This document shows positions 7,732 to 15,651 of a stretch of DNA of 64,000 nucleotides, piece by piece (positions within the stretch are counted from its first letter, which is position 1; the number at the start of each line of letters is the position of its first letter). Below the pieces are notes generated by a model. The model saw only the letters and a list, made by a program, of their open reading frames with translations. It was not told where the DNA came from and searched no databases. The stretch lies in the NCBI RefSeq assembly GCF_020096995.1, contig NZ_CP083692.1:1426001-1490000 (forward strand), written 5' to 3'. The position numbers and the translations under genes were made by a program. This stretch comes from Leucobacter sp. Psy1. GTDB taxonomy: Bacteria > Actinomycetota > Actinomycetes > Actinomycetales > Microbacteriaceae.

Positions 7732-8387
7732 GTCTCTTCTCAGATCTGAAAGCTGCGATCGGTGCGGAGTGGCAGGCGTACACCGAGCACGAGTTTGTGC
7801 GGGGGATCGAGTCCGGCACGGTGCCGCTCGGCGCGTTCCAGGACTACCTGGTGCAGGACTACCTGTTCCTGGTGCAGTTCGCGCGAGCGAACGCACTCGC
7901 CGCGTACAAGAGCCGCAGTCTCTCCGACATCCGCGACGCGAGCGGCGCGCTGGAGGCGATCCTGCACGAAACCGACCTGCACCGCCGGCTCACGGCGAGG
8001 TGGGGGATCTCCGAGGAAGAGCTCGATCGCGCCTCCGAGAAGCAGGCGACGGTCGCCTACACCCGCTACGTGCTCGACACCGGCATGGCCGGCGACCTGC
8101 TCGATCTGCACGTCGCGCTCGCTCCCTGCGCGATCGGCTACGCGGAGATCGGTACCGCACTCGATCCCGCACGTCGTGCCACCGCGGATCATCCCTACGC
8201 CGAGTGGATCGGCGAGTACGCCGGCGCCGAATTCCAAGGCGCAGCTGAGCTCGCTGTCGGGAGACTCGATGCTCTCGGCGGCGAGACGGTCTCGAGGGAG
8301 CGATTCGATGCGCTGGTCCGGATCTTCCGCACCGCGACCCGGCTCGAGGCCGACTTCTGGCAGCAGGCGCTCGACTCAGCGCGCTGA
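7728..8387 (+). CDS. tenA: TenA-family thiaminase II-like protein, C-type
   Basis: 219 residues. The N-terminus repeats the family signature (FQDYLVQDYLFLVQFARA), and ALAPCAIGYAEIG contains the catalytic Cys of thiaminase II / aminopyrimidine aminohydrolase, which converts amino-HMP to HMP for thiamin synthesis. The ATG at 7728 overlaps the upstream tenA stop (ATGA), so the E-type and C-type paralogues are translated together. The pair suggests sequential steps: deformylation or hydrolysis of the side chain, then deamination. It runs into the convergent importer genes with 12 bases of overlap at the 3' end. Confidence 0.88.
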   Translation: MSLFSDLKAAIGAEWQAYTEHEFVRGIESGTVPLGAFQDYLVQDYLFLVQFARANALAAYKSRSLSDIRDASGALEAILHETDLHRRLTARWGISEEELDRASEKQATVAYTRYVLDTGMAGDLLDLHVALAPCAIGYAEIGTALDPARRATADHPYAEWIGEYAGAEFQGAAELAVGRLDALGGETVSRERFDALVRIFRTATRLEADFWQQALDSAR

Positions 8388-9176
8388 ATCCACTCCGAGG
8401 GCTTCCAGCAGCGTTCGCTCCAGCCCGATGAACTCGGGGTCGGAGAGGACCTCCACTCCGCGCGGGCGTGGCAATGCGACGTCGACCTCCGCCAGCACCC
8501 TCGCGGGTCGCGGGGAGAGGACGACGACCCGATCCGAGAGCAGGATCGCCTCCCGGACGTCGTGCGTGATGAGCAGCGCGGTCCAGTCGTGTTCGAGCCA
8601 GACCTCTTGGAGCCACGCCTGCAGCTCGCGTTTCGTCAGTGCGTCGAGGGCTCCGAACGGTTCGTCGAGCAGGAGGGTGCGACGCTCCTGGACGACGGTG
8701 CGGAGCAGCGCCGCGCGCTGACGCATGCCACCTGAGAGCTCGTGGGGGAGCGCATCCTCGAACCCGGCCAGGCCGAATCGCGGGAACCACTCGCGCGCAC
8801 GGGCCCGCGCCAGCCGACGCGGCACGCCCTGGACCTCGAGCCCGAGCGCCGCGTTGCCGAGTACGGTGCGCCAGGGGAAGAGCAGATCCTGCTGCGGCAT
8901 GTACGCCGCATGATCACGGCGGCCGACAGCATCTGCACCGTCGATTCGGAGGGTGCCCGCTGAGGGCGAATCGAGACCCGCGATGAGGGAGAAGAGGGTG
9001 CTCTTGCCGCAGCCCGAGGGCCCGATGACGGAGACGAACTCACCGGGAGCCACTGAGAACGACACCTCATCGAGGACCTGCCGAGATGATCCGCCGGGCA
9101 GCGGAAACTCGCGCGAGATCCCTCCGAGCTCGAGGCCCGGGTGCGGTTCTGTGCTCGGTTGCGGTTCAGTGCTCAT
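8376..9176 (-). CDS. thiZ: ABC transporter ATP-binding protein, ThiZ-type
   Basis: 266 residues with Walker A GPSGCGKS (52-59), Q-loop MPQQDLLFPWRT, signature LSGGMRQRA and Walker B TLLLDEPFGALD, all as in the nitrate/sulfonate/pyrimidine (SsuB/ThiZ) group. It energises the importer made with the next two genes. Its start overlaps the permease end by 11 bases. The assignment to thiamin-precursor uptake rests on the TPP riboswitch heading the operon and the co-located TenA genes; the ATPase itself would also fit a sulfonate importer. Confidence 0.85.
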   Translation of the reverse strand: MSTEPQPSTEPHPGLELGGISREFPLPGGSSRQVLDEVSFSVAPGEFVSVIGPSGCGKSTLFSLIAGLDSPSAGTLRIDGADAVGRRDHAAYMPQQDLLFPWRTVLGNAALGLEVQGVPRRLARARAREWFPRFGLAGFEDALPHELSGGMRQRAALLRTVVQERRTLLLDEPFGALDALTKRELQAWLQEVWLEHDWTALLITHDVREAILLSDRVVVLSPRPARVLAEVDVALPRPRGVEVLSDPEFIGLERTLLEALGVDSAR

Positions 9177-9945
9177 GCGCGGCTCTCCGCTCGGTGATGT
9201 GCCAGGGGATGACGAGACGTTCGACGATGATCGTCGAGAGGTACAGGGCGATGCTGAGCGCCGCGGTCACCCCGACCGCGGCGAGCACGAGGTCGGTGCG
9301 GAACGCGTTCTTCTGGACGCTCATGTAGATGCCGAGCCCGTGCTGGGCGCCGACGTACTCCGCGAAGATCGCACCGACCACGGCATAGGTGATGCCGATG
9401 CGGAGCGCAGTGAAGAACGACGGCAGTGCGGACGGCAGTCGTACGAGCAAGAACTCGCGGATCCGCCCGGCACCCATGCTGCGCAGCAGCGCCGAAGCCT
9501 CGCGGTCGGTGCGGGCGAACCCCTCGACGAGTCCGATCGCGATCGGGAAGAACGTGACGAGCGCCACCACGATCACCTTCGGCAGCAGTCCGAAGCCGAA
9601 CCAGATGATCATGAGCGGGGCGATCGCGACGATCGGGATCGTCTGCGAGGCGACCAGCAGCGGGATGACGCCACGGCGGAGCAGCGACGACCAGTCGATG
9701 GCGATCGCGATCGCCCACGCGCACACCAGTGAGATGCCGAAGCCCACGGCGGTGACGCCGAGCGTGGCCACGGCGTGCTCGAAGATCGCCGACCGGTGCG
9801 CCCAGCCCGAACTCGCGACGAGCGACGGGGCGGGGAGTATCTGCGGGCGCACCTCGGTGAGGCGCACGGCGATCTCCCACACGCACAGCAGCGCGCCGAA
9901 GCCGGCGAGCGGCACCCACAGGTGCGTCCGGCGATGTGCCCGCAC
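9166..9945 (-). CDS. thiX: ABC transporter permease, ThiX-type
   Basis: 259 residues, six or more hydrophobic segments and the coupling loop near residue 160 (ALLRSMGAGRIREFLLVRLP). I place the start at a GTG at 9945, two bases after the stop of the binding-protein gene; a frame open further upstream is Arg-rich and unlike protein. Membrane channel of the HMP/formylaminopyrimidine-type importer. Overlaps the ATPase gene, consistent with a single thiYXZ-type mRNA governed by the riboswitch at 11099-11175. Confidence 0.83.
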   Translation of the reverse strand: MRAHRRTHLWVPLAGFGALLCVWEIAVRLTEVRPQILPAPSLVASSGWAHRSAIFEHAVATLGVTAVGFGISLVCAWAIAIAIDWSSLLRRGVIPLLVASQTIPIVAIAPLMIIWFGFGLLPKVIVVALVTFFPIAIGLVEGFARTDREASALLRSMGAGRIREFLLVRLPSALPSFFTALRIGITYAVVGAIFAEYVGAQHGLGIYMSVQKNAFRTDLVLAAVGVTAALSIALYLSTIIVERLVIPWHITERRAAHEH

Positions 9946-9947
9946 CC

Positions 9948-10997
9948 TCAGTCCTCGAGGTATTCGTTGGTGAAGAACGCGGACCAGTCTGGCCGCTCGG
10001 CGAGCGGCGATCCGTCGCGTTCCGCGAGCAGGCCGGCATCGAAGTAGAAGTCCCCGAGCTCGCTCCACTGCGCTTCCGTCTGCCTGCCGAACTCGCCCGC
10101 CTCGTCGAGCATGAACTGCTCCGAGAGCATGCGCTGGCTCTCCACGAGCAGATCCAGGTCGGTCAGGAGGCTGGCGTTCTCCTCCTGCAGCATCTCGGCG
10201 GCGGCCTCCGGATCATCGATCGCGTCCTTGTAGCCTCGAGCGAGCGCCTGCACGAACCCGCGGGCGAGGTCGGGGTGCTCCTCCATCCAGCTCGCGTTGC
10301 CGGCGACGATCACCTGGTACGCATCCGGAAAGCCGGAGTCGGTGTAGGCGAACGTTTTCAGATCGACGCCGCGGTGCTCGGCCTCGATCCCTTCCCAGGC
10401 CACGAACGGCACCGTGAAGTCGACCTCCCCGGCGTACAGCGCTTCGTAGGCGCTCGTGCCGAGCACGACCGTCTCGAAGTCGCCGGATCCGCCTGCCGCC
10501 TCCACGACGCCGCGCATCGTGCTGGTCTCCGCGGGGTTGTCGAATCCGCCGAAGACGAGCCCGTCGAGGTCGGCGGGGCTCTCGATGTCGTCCCGCTCAG
10601 CGAGCACAGCGACCTCGGTGGTCCACGTCTGCTGAACGGCGAGCACCGAGCGGAGGTCGGCCCCCGAGGCCATGGACAGGGTGGCGGTGTCTTGGAAGCT
10701 GATGCCGAACTCCGCCTGGCCCGCATCGACGAGCACCTCGGGATTGCTGTTGTTGAAGGGCAGCACCTCGACGTCGATGCCCGCCTCGGCGAAGTACCCC
10801 TGGTTCAGTGCGACGTAGAGACCCGTGTGGTTCGTGTTCGGCGTCCAGTCGAGTGCGAACCGGACCGTCGGGGGTTCTGCGTCGGATTCCGCGGCGCCGG
10901 CCCCGGAGCAGCCGACGAGTGCCGCGAGGACCGCGATCGCGGCGGTGACGCTGAGGGCGCTGGTGATACGCCGGGTGGGGTGGTGTGACGTGGGCAT
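9948..10997 (-). CDS. thiY: ABC transporter substrate-binding lipoprotein, ThiY/NMT1-like
   Basis: 349 residues. An N-terminal hydrophobic signal ends in the lipobox LVGC, so the mature protein is membrane-anchored outside the cell. The mature start, VRFALDWTPNTNHTGLYVA, is the hallmark of the NMT1/THI5-like fold that binds formylaminopyrimidine or HMP in ThiY; GLVFGGF and a Glu-rich helix follow. Start at ATG 10997 with AGCGAGAG upstream. It is the first true gene behind the TPP riboswitch, 101 bases from the aptamer. Substrate by inference from riboswitch control and TenA neighbours. Confidence 0.87.
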   Translation of the reverse strand: MPTSHHPTRRITSALSVTAAIAVLAALVGCSGAGAAESDAEPPTVRFALDWTPNTNHTGLYVALNQGYFAEAGIDVEVLPFNNSNPEVLVDAGQAEFGISFQDTATLSMASGADLRSVLAVQQTWTTEVAVLAERDDIESPADLDGLVFGGFDNPAETSTMRGVVEAAGGSGDFETVVLGTSAYEALYAGEVDFTVPFVAWEGIEAEHRGVDLKTFAYTDSGFPDAYQVIVAGNASWMEEHPDLARGFVQALARGYKDAIDDPEAAAEMLQEENASLLTDLDLLVESQRMLSEQFMLDEAGEFGRQTEAQWSELGDFYFDAGLLAERDGSPLAERPDWSAFFTNEYLED

Positions 10998-11098
10998 GGA
11001 CTCTCGCTTTCCTCGAGGGCGAGGGAATGCGGAGCGGCCCGACGGCTCAGGGCACACCGGTTAGGTGCGGGGTGCCTGGAACGCAGGAGATTCATGCG

Positions 11099-11175
11099 GA
11101 CATTCCCTTCGCCAGTACGAACTGGATCAGGTTCGACGGGTGTGATCTCAGCCGCCGGATGCGGCACCCCGTGTC
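11099..11175 (-). ncRNA. TPP riboswitch (THI element) upstream of thiYXZ
   Basis: Read on the minus strand: GACACGGGGTGCC, GGCTGAGATCACACCC, GAACCTGATCCAGTTCG, then GAAGGGAATGTC. GACA (11175-11172) and TGTC (11102-11099) form P1. As in the tenA leader, a purine-rich ribosome site (GAAGGGA) lies within the aptamer. Here, however, the first ATG behind it, at 11095, opens a different reading frame from thiY. Confidence 0.93.
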
Positions 11176-11185
11176 TTCTCGGATC

Positions 11186-11191
11186 ACCCTA
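11186..11191 (-). promoter_or_regulatory. Probable -10 box for the thiYXZ transcript, inside the upstream stop codon
   Basis: On the minus strand GCTAGGGTG precedes the aptamer at the same distance as in the tenA leader. Its TAGGGT includes the TAG stop codon of the amino-acid permease gene, so the riboswitch transcript would start immediately after that gene. Confidence 0.45.
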
Positions 11192-12598
11192 GCGTATGAG
11201 TGGCTCGCGGGAGTCGCTTTCGGTGACTGCTGCCGCACGCCTGGCCGGAATCGCCAGCCCGACGATGAAGACCCCCGCGAGTACAACGCCCCAGATGATC
11301 GCCGCGAGCGTGCCGCCGACGAGGAACGGGAAATTCCAGATCGATATGCCGAGCACGAGCAGGAGTCCGATGCCGCCGGCCACGGCAGAGAGAGTCACGC
11401 CGACCGGCGCGGCATCGCCCGAGTCTCCGCGGTGCCGCGCGCCGAACGCGACGACGGCGAAGCTCGTGAGCGCCATCATCCAGATGACGCCGACGGCCCC
11501 GGCGCCCGAGTACCAGGTGTAGATCTGCAGCACGGGGTCGAGCTGCGCGAGCGCGGAGACCAGCACCACCGCGGCCGTGATCCCGGTCACCCAGAGCGAA
11601 GCGCGTGAGGGCGCCCGGTGCCTGGGGTGGACGCCGGCGAGGCTCTGCGGCAGCACGCCGCGCTGGCCGAGCGTGAAGAGGTACCGCGTGACGATGTTGT
11701 GGAACGCGAGCATGCACGCGAACATGCTCGTCACGACGAGCACTTGCACTAGATCGGCGATGATGGGCGCGACGACCTCGCCCGCGAGGGCGACCACGAC
11801 GCCGTCCGGGTTCTCGTTCGCCGCGGCGACGGCGTCGGTCCCGCCCAGCCCCGAGATCACGAGCCACGACGACACGAAGTACAGGGCGCCGATCGTGCCG
11901 ACCGCGATGTAGGTGGCGCGCGGAACGGTCCGCTCGGGATCCTTCGCTTCGTTGCGGAACACCGCCGTCGCCTCGAACCCGAAGAACCCGAGGAACGCGA
12001 ACAGCAGTCCGAGTCCCGGTGCGCCCGACAGTGCCTCGACCGGGCTGAACGGGGTCGCGGTGAGCTCCCGGCCCGAGGCGAGCACACCGATGTCGATCGC
12101 GAGCACTGCGACGACCTCGAGCACGAGCACGACGCCGAGCACCTTCGCCGACAGTTCGATGTCGCGGTAGCCGAGCAGTCCCACGATCACGATCATGACG
12201 CCTGAGATGAGCCACCACGGCACTTCGGCGCCCGTCCACAGCGCGATGAGGTTGCCCGTCTGCACTCCGAGGTAGCAGGTCATCGACACCGTGAGCAGCA
12301 CGTACGAGAGCAGCGCGATGGCCGCGGTGCCGAGCCCGGGGCATCGCCCGAGTCCGCGATGCACGTAGGAGTAGAACGCTCCAGCGTCGGGCACGCGCGG
12401 CGTCATCCAGGCGTAGCCGACCGAGAAGAGGACGAGGATCACGGTCGCGGCGAGCACCATCATGGGAGCGCCGATCGATCCGGACACCGACAGGATGATC
12501 GGGAAGTTCGCGGCGACGACGGTGATCGGAGCCGCCGCGGCGATGACCATGAAGACGATGCCGGGGACGCCGAGACGGCGGTTCAGGGTGGTTTCCAC
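11189..12598 (-). CDS. APC-superfamily amino-acid permease
   Basis: 469 residues, about 12 transmembrane helices. The N-terminus (GIVFMVIAAAAPITVVAA) and helix 6 region (GFFGFEATAVFRNEAKDPERTVPRATYIAV) are typical of the APC amino acid/polyamine/organocation family, where the FEA-type segment lines the substrate site. The start is GTG at 12598. No ribosome site is present, but TAGGCT lies eight bases upstream, suggesting a leaderless transcript. Secondary active uptake of an amino acid or amine; substrate not identifiable. The gene ends immediately before the thiYXZ riboswitch. Confidence 0.85.
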   Translation of the reverse strand: METTLNRRLGVPGIVFMVIAAAAPITVVAANFPIILSVSGSIGAPMMVLAATVILVLFSVGYAWMTPRVPDAGAFYSYVHRGLGRCPGLGTAAIALLSYVLLTVSMTCYLGVQTGNLIALWTGAEVPWWLISGVMIVIVGLLGYRDIELSAKVLGVVLVLEVVAVLAIDIGVLASGRELTATPFSPVEALSGAPGLGLLFAFLGFFGFEATAVFRNEAKDPERTVPRATYIAVGTIGALYFVSSWLVISGLGGTDAVAAANENPDGVVVALAGEVVAPIIADLVQVLVVTSMFACMLAFHNIVTRYLFTLGQRGVLPQSLAGVHPRHRAPSRASLWVTGITAAVVLVSALAQLDPVLQIYTWYSGAGAVGVIWMMALTSFAVVAFGARHRGDSGDAAPVGVTLSAVAGGIGLLLVLGISIWNFPFLVGGTLAAIIWGVVLAGVFIVGLAIPARRAAAVTESDSREPLIR

Positions 12599-12626
12599 GA
12601 GTCGGAAGCCTAGCGGAAGACTCGGG

Positions 12627-14000
12627 TCAGCGCGGGCCTCGCCACTTCAGCGGGTCCTTCCCATGCGGTCGGGGAGCGAACGGATAGTCGAGCGGCTCGG
12701 TGGCAAGGTCGAACGGGGGAGCCGCGTAGGCGAGCTCACCGTACCCGCTGGACCGCGTGAGCGGCGCCTCTGGCGGGAGCGTCTGGACGAGCTCTCCATC
12801 AGGATCCCTGCCGGCTACCGACAACTCGAACAAGAGGTCAGCCGTGGAAGCGAGGGCGAGACGCGCGTGACCCGTGGTGCCGCTCTGGGCCCGTGCCGTG
12901 AGCAGCGACATCGTCGCCGCGAAGATGCCGTAGCCCGTGGCATGATCGAGCGCTTGCACGGGCAGCGCACCGGGGCTTCCGTCCGCGCTGCGGTACGCGT
13001 CGGCGATGCCGCACGCCGCCTGTACGACGCTGTCGAATCCGCGCCGATCTTGCCACGCTGTGCCCCATCCCCAGGCGTTGAACCGCACCACCGACAGCCC
13101 CGGGTATCGCTCGCGCAGTGCGTCGAGGCCGAGCCCGAACCGGTCGAGGCTGCCTGCGCGGTAGCCGAGCAGCAGCACGTGCGCCGACGCGAGCAGCTCG
13201 TGGAACCGCGCTCGCGTCTCCGGGCGCCCAAGGTCGGCTGCGGCGGTGTACTTGCCCGGATCCCCGTCGATGTGCTGCGCCTCAAGCTCCGGGTTCGCCG
13301 GCGGGTCCACCCGGAGCACCTCAGCGCCGAGCGCCGTCATGAGCCGGGACGAGATCGGCCCGGCGATCGTGCGGGTGAGGTCGAGCACGCGGAGGCCGCG
13401 GAGCGGGCGGGACGACGTGTCGTCCGGGATCCACGGGTTGCCGCTTGATCCCGCTGCTGCGCGGTCATCGAGTGCGATGTCGATCCACTGCGCCGTCGGC
13501 GTGCGAGTCGCGAGTGCGCTGGACCCCCACTCCCGACGGGTGCGCACTGCGGCGCCCACAGCGCCGATGGATTGGATCCGCTGCTCGGCTTCGAGGCTCG
13601 TCATCTCCGCGAGGGCCGCGGGCACGGCTTCGGCGCGGTCGACACTCAGCGCCTGCAGCAGGAGGCGGGCATGATGCGGGTAGTTGCCGTGCGTGCGAAC
13701 CCAGCCGTCCGCCGTCGGAAAGAAGCGCGACAGTCCGGAGAATGCGCGGATCGGTGCGCCGTCGATGCGGAGCACACCGGGGGAGTCGAACGAAGCGGCG
13801 ACCCGGGGCGAGAGGATCCGCTGCACCGCCGTCCGCCCGAGCAGGCGATTGAGGGAGGCGGCCGCCGCGCCGACCGAGCCCAGCGCGAGCGCCTCCACAT
13901 CGAGCGCACCGCCCCACCAGTGCCGAGTTCCTTCGACGGGCAAGGGACGCAGATCGTCCAGCCCCGGAGGGGCGATACGCAGCACTGGGACGGCCTCCAT
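12627..14000 (-). CDS. CaiB/BaiF-family CoA transferase
   Basis: 457 residues. The central and C-terminal part matches type III CoA transferases: RPLRGLRVLDLTRTIAGPISSRLM, ALGAEVLRVDPP and LDHATGYGIFAATM. The catalytic Asp normally lies in a RPGD-like segment; here LLLGYRAGSLDRFGLG carries the equivalent region and should be checked. The N-terminal about 190 residues are a second, more divergent CaiB-like half, as in long fused members. ATG 14000 has GGAGGAG upstream. It would transfer CoA between an acyl-CoA and an acid; the substrate is unknown and no pathway partners adjoin it. Confidence 0.8.
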   Translation of the reverse strand: MEAVPVLRIAPPGLDDLRPLPVEGTRHWWGGALDVEALALGSVGAAAASLNRLLGRTAVQRILSPRVAASFDSPGVLRIDGAPIRAFSGLSRFFPTADGWVRTHGNYPHHARLLLQALSVDRAEAVPAALAEMTSLEAEQRIQSIGAVGAAVRTRREWGSSALATRTPTAQWIDIALDDRAAAGSSGNPWIPDDTSSRPLRGLRVLDLTRTIAGPISSRLMTALGAEVLRVDPPANPELEAQHIDGDPGKYTAAADLGRPETRARFHELLASAHVLLLGYRAGSLDRFGLGLDALRERYPGLSVVRFNAWGWGTAWQDRRGFDSVVQAACGIADAYRSADGSPGALPVQALDHATGYGIFAATMSLLTARAQSGTTGHARLALASTADLLFELSVAGRDPDGELVQTLPPEAPLTRSSGYGELAYAAPPFDLATEPLDYPFAPRPHGKDPLKWRGPR

Positions 14001-14111
14001 GGACTTCTCCTCCGCTCGCGTCGGTGGACAGCAGTGTACGCCGATGACCGGGTTTGACGGTCGGTGCGACAGGCAACAAGATAGAGAAGTGTCGAATCAA
14101 CGGGTCGCCGC

Positions 14112-14531
14112 ATGACCGAATCAACGCCGTCCGTGCTCTTCGTTTGCGTGCACAATGCCGGCCGGTCCCAGATGGCTGCGGGCTATCTCCGCTCTCTCGC
14201 AGAGGGGCGCATCGAGGTTCGCTCGGCCGGGTCGATCCCCGCCGACGACATCAACCCGGTCGCCGTCGTCGCTATGCGTGAAGAGGGGATCGACCTCGCC
14301 GGAGCCGCACCCCAGCTGCTGACGCCCGACGCCGTCCAAGCCTCGGACGTCGTGATCACCATGGGGTGCGGGGACGCGTGTCCGATCTTTCCCGGCAAAC
14401 GATACGAGGACTGGACGCTCGACGACCCGGCCGGTCAAGGGATCGAGGCGGTGCGTCCCATCCGCGACGAGATCAAGCGCCGCGTGCGAGCGCTCGTCGA
14501 CGACCTGCTCGACGCCGAGTCCGTTAGCTGA
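14112..14531 (+). CDS. arsC: Arsenate reductase / low-molecular-weight protein tyrosine phosphatase-like protein
   Basis: 139 residues beginning with the P-loop VCVHNAGRSQMA near residues 11-22 (C-x5-R-S catalytic signature) and containing ITMGCGDACPIFPG, whose cysteines correspond to the second redox Cys region of thioredoxin- or mycothiol-linked ArsC, then DWTLDDPAGQ with the general-acid Asp. It most likely reduces arsenate to arsenite in the cytosol. No arsR, arsB or acr3 gene is adjacent, so a phosphatase role cannot be excluded. Short intergenic distance to the divergent CoA-transferase gene. Confidence 0.85.
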   Translation: MTESTPSVLFVCVHNAGRSQMAAGYLRSLAEGRIEVRSAGSIPADDINPVAVVAMREEGIDLAGAAPQLLTPDAVQASDVVITMGCGDACPIFPGKRYEDWTLDDPAGQGIEAVRPIRDEIKRRVRALVDDLLDAESVS

Positions 14532-14576
14532 CGCGCTGGGGCGTTCGCGCCGCAGCGCCGACGCCCGATGCGCTCG

Positions 14577-15452
14577 CTAGTCGCGGTCGACGCTCAGGAC
14601 CTTGAGGTCCATGTCGAGATCGACGTCGGTGTCGTTGCCGTTTCCCATGTCGACCGACACCTCGTAGGCTGCAGGGCCGTTGTCCGTCGAGATCGACTCG
14701 ATCGTGCCGCCGCCGGCCTCGGCGAGCGCGGCATCGATGATGTCGCCGAGTTTCGCCGTGTCGAGCAGGGGATCGTCATCGGTGTCGGAATCACCCTCGC
14801 GCACCGTTGCCGTTCCGTCGAGCGCGACGCGGACCTCCTGTTCGGTGCCGTCGGCGAGCTGCACGTCGACGTCGTAACCGTCGCGCTCCACCTCGATGGC
14901 GGTGGCGCCCTCGCCGTTCGCTTCGGCGATGGCCGCTTTGATGGCGTCCGTGAGGTCGCCGGCCTCCGCGGGCGCAGCTGCTCCGCTGTCCGAGCCGGCG
15001 GAGTTGCCGTTGTCGTCGCCATTATCGCCGTCGTTGTCGTCGTCATCTGAGCCGGACTGGGCCGAATCGTCGGACTGCACGCCGGGCGCCGAGCTCTCCG
15101 AGTTCGTGAGCGAGACCTGGTCGTCGTCATCGTTGTCGGCGATCGCAGCGCCGATCGCGATGCCTCCGCCGCCGAGCAGCAGGATCGCCGCGGCCGCGCC
15201 CGCGCCGATCAAGAGCGGGCGCATCTTCCGGCGACGCTCCGCACGATCGGGGTCGGGGTTACTGTCTGCCGACTGGCCTGCGGGCTGTGGCTGGCCGCTG
15301 GCCGGGGGCTGGTACCCGGGCGGAGCGGTGCTCGCGTTCCCTTCCAGCGGCACGGTGTGCTGGTAGTCCGAGTTCAGGGGGCGATCGGGAAGCGGTGTGG
15401 TCTCCGCGTTATCGGGCTGCTGGCCGGAGTTGTGGGGCTCGTTCGGGTTCAT
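14577..15452 (-). CDS. Membrane-anchored PepSY-like acidic protein
   Basis: 291 residues from the ATG at 15452 (the frame is open further but Pro/Gln-rich text begins MNPNEP). A Pro/Gln-rich cytoplasmic N-terminus, basic stretch AERRRKMRP, one membrane helix near 90-112, an Asp/Ser/Asn-rich low-complexity linker, then two PepSY-like repeats outside the membrane (DAIKAAIAEANGEGATAIEVER... and DIIDAALAEAGGGTIESI). PepSY domains are often next to sensor kinases and are thought to modulate extracytoplasmic proteases or sensing. It ends the array RR-HK-PepSY, 199 bases after the kinase. Confidence 0.75.
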   Translation of the reverse strand: MNPNEPHNSGQQPDNAETTPLPDRPLNSDYQHTVPLEGNASTAPPGYQPPASGQPQPAGQSADSNPDPDRAERRRKMRPLLIGAGAAAAILLLGGGGIAIGAAIADNDDDDQVSLTNSESSAPGVQSDDSAQSGSDDDDNDGDNGDDNGNSAGSDSGAAAPAEAGDLTDAIKAAIAEANGEGATAIEVERDGYDVDVQLADGTEQEVRVALDGTATVREGDSDTDDDPLLDTAKLGDIIDAALAEAGGGTIESISTDNGPAAYEVSVDMGNGNDTDVDLDMDLKVLSVDRD

Positions 15453-15651
15453 GATGCCAGCATCGCCGACGGGTACTGACTCCCATCTGAACGCACCTGA
15501 ACACACGGTCAGGGTGCCGAGTCTCCCGGTTCGTGTCACACGCTATTCGCCGGGGCACACGCTACTCGCCGCGAGGTGCATGTGCCTGTGCGAAGAACGT
15601 GCGCGCCCGCGAACACCGAGGACCACGGGTGAAGCTGCACGCGCAGCGCGC

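Noticed and set aside
9936-10988. Long plus-strand open frame (350 codons) opposite thiY
   Set aside because: It is the antisense shadow of a well-supported lipoprotein gene; its translation is Arg/His/Gly-rich without motifs. The same applies to the long frames opposite the amine oxidase (20022-21479) and the DUF499 gene (39674-41338).
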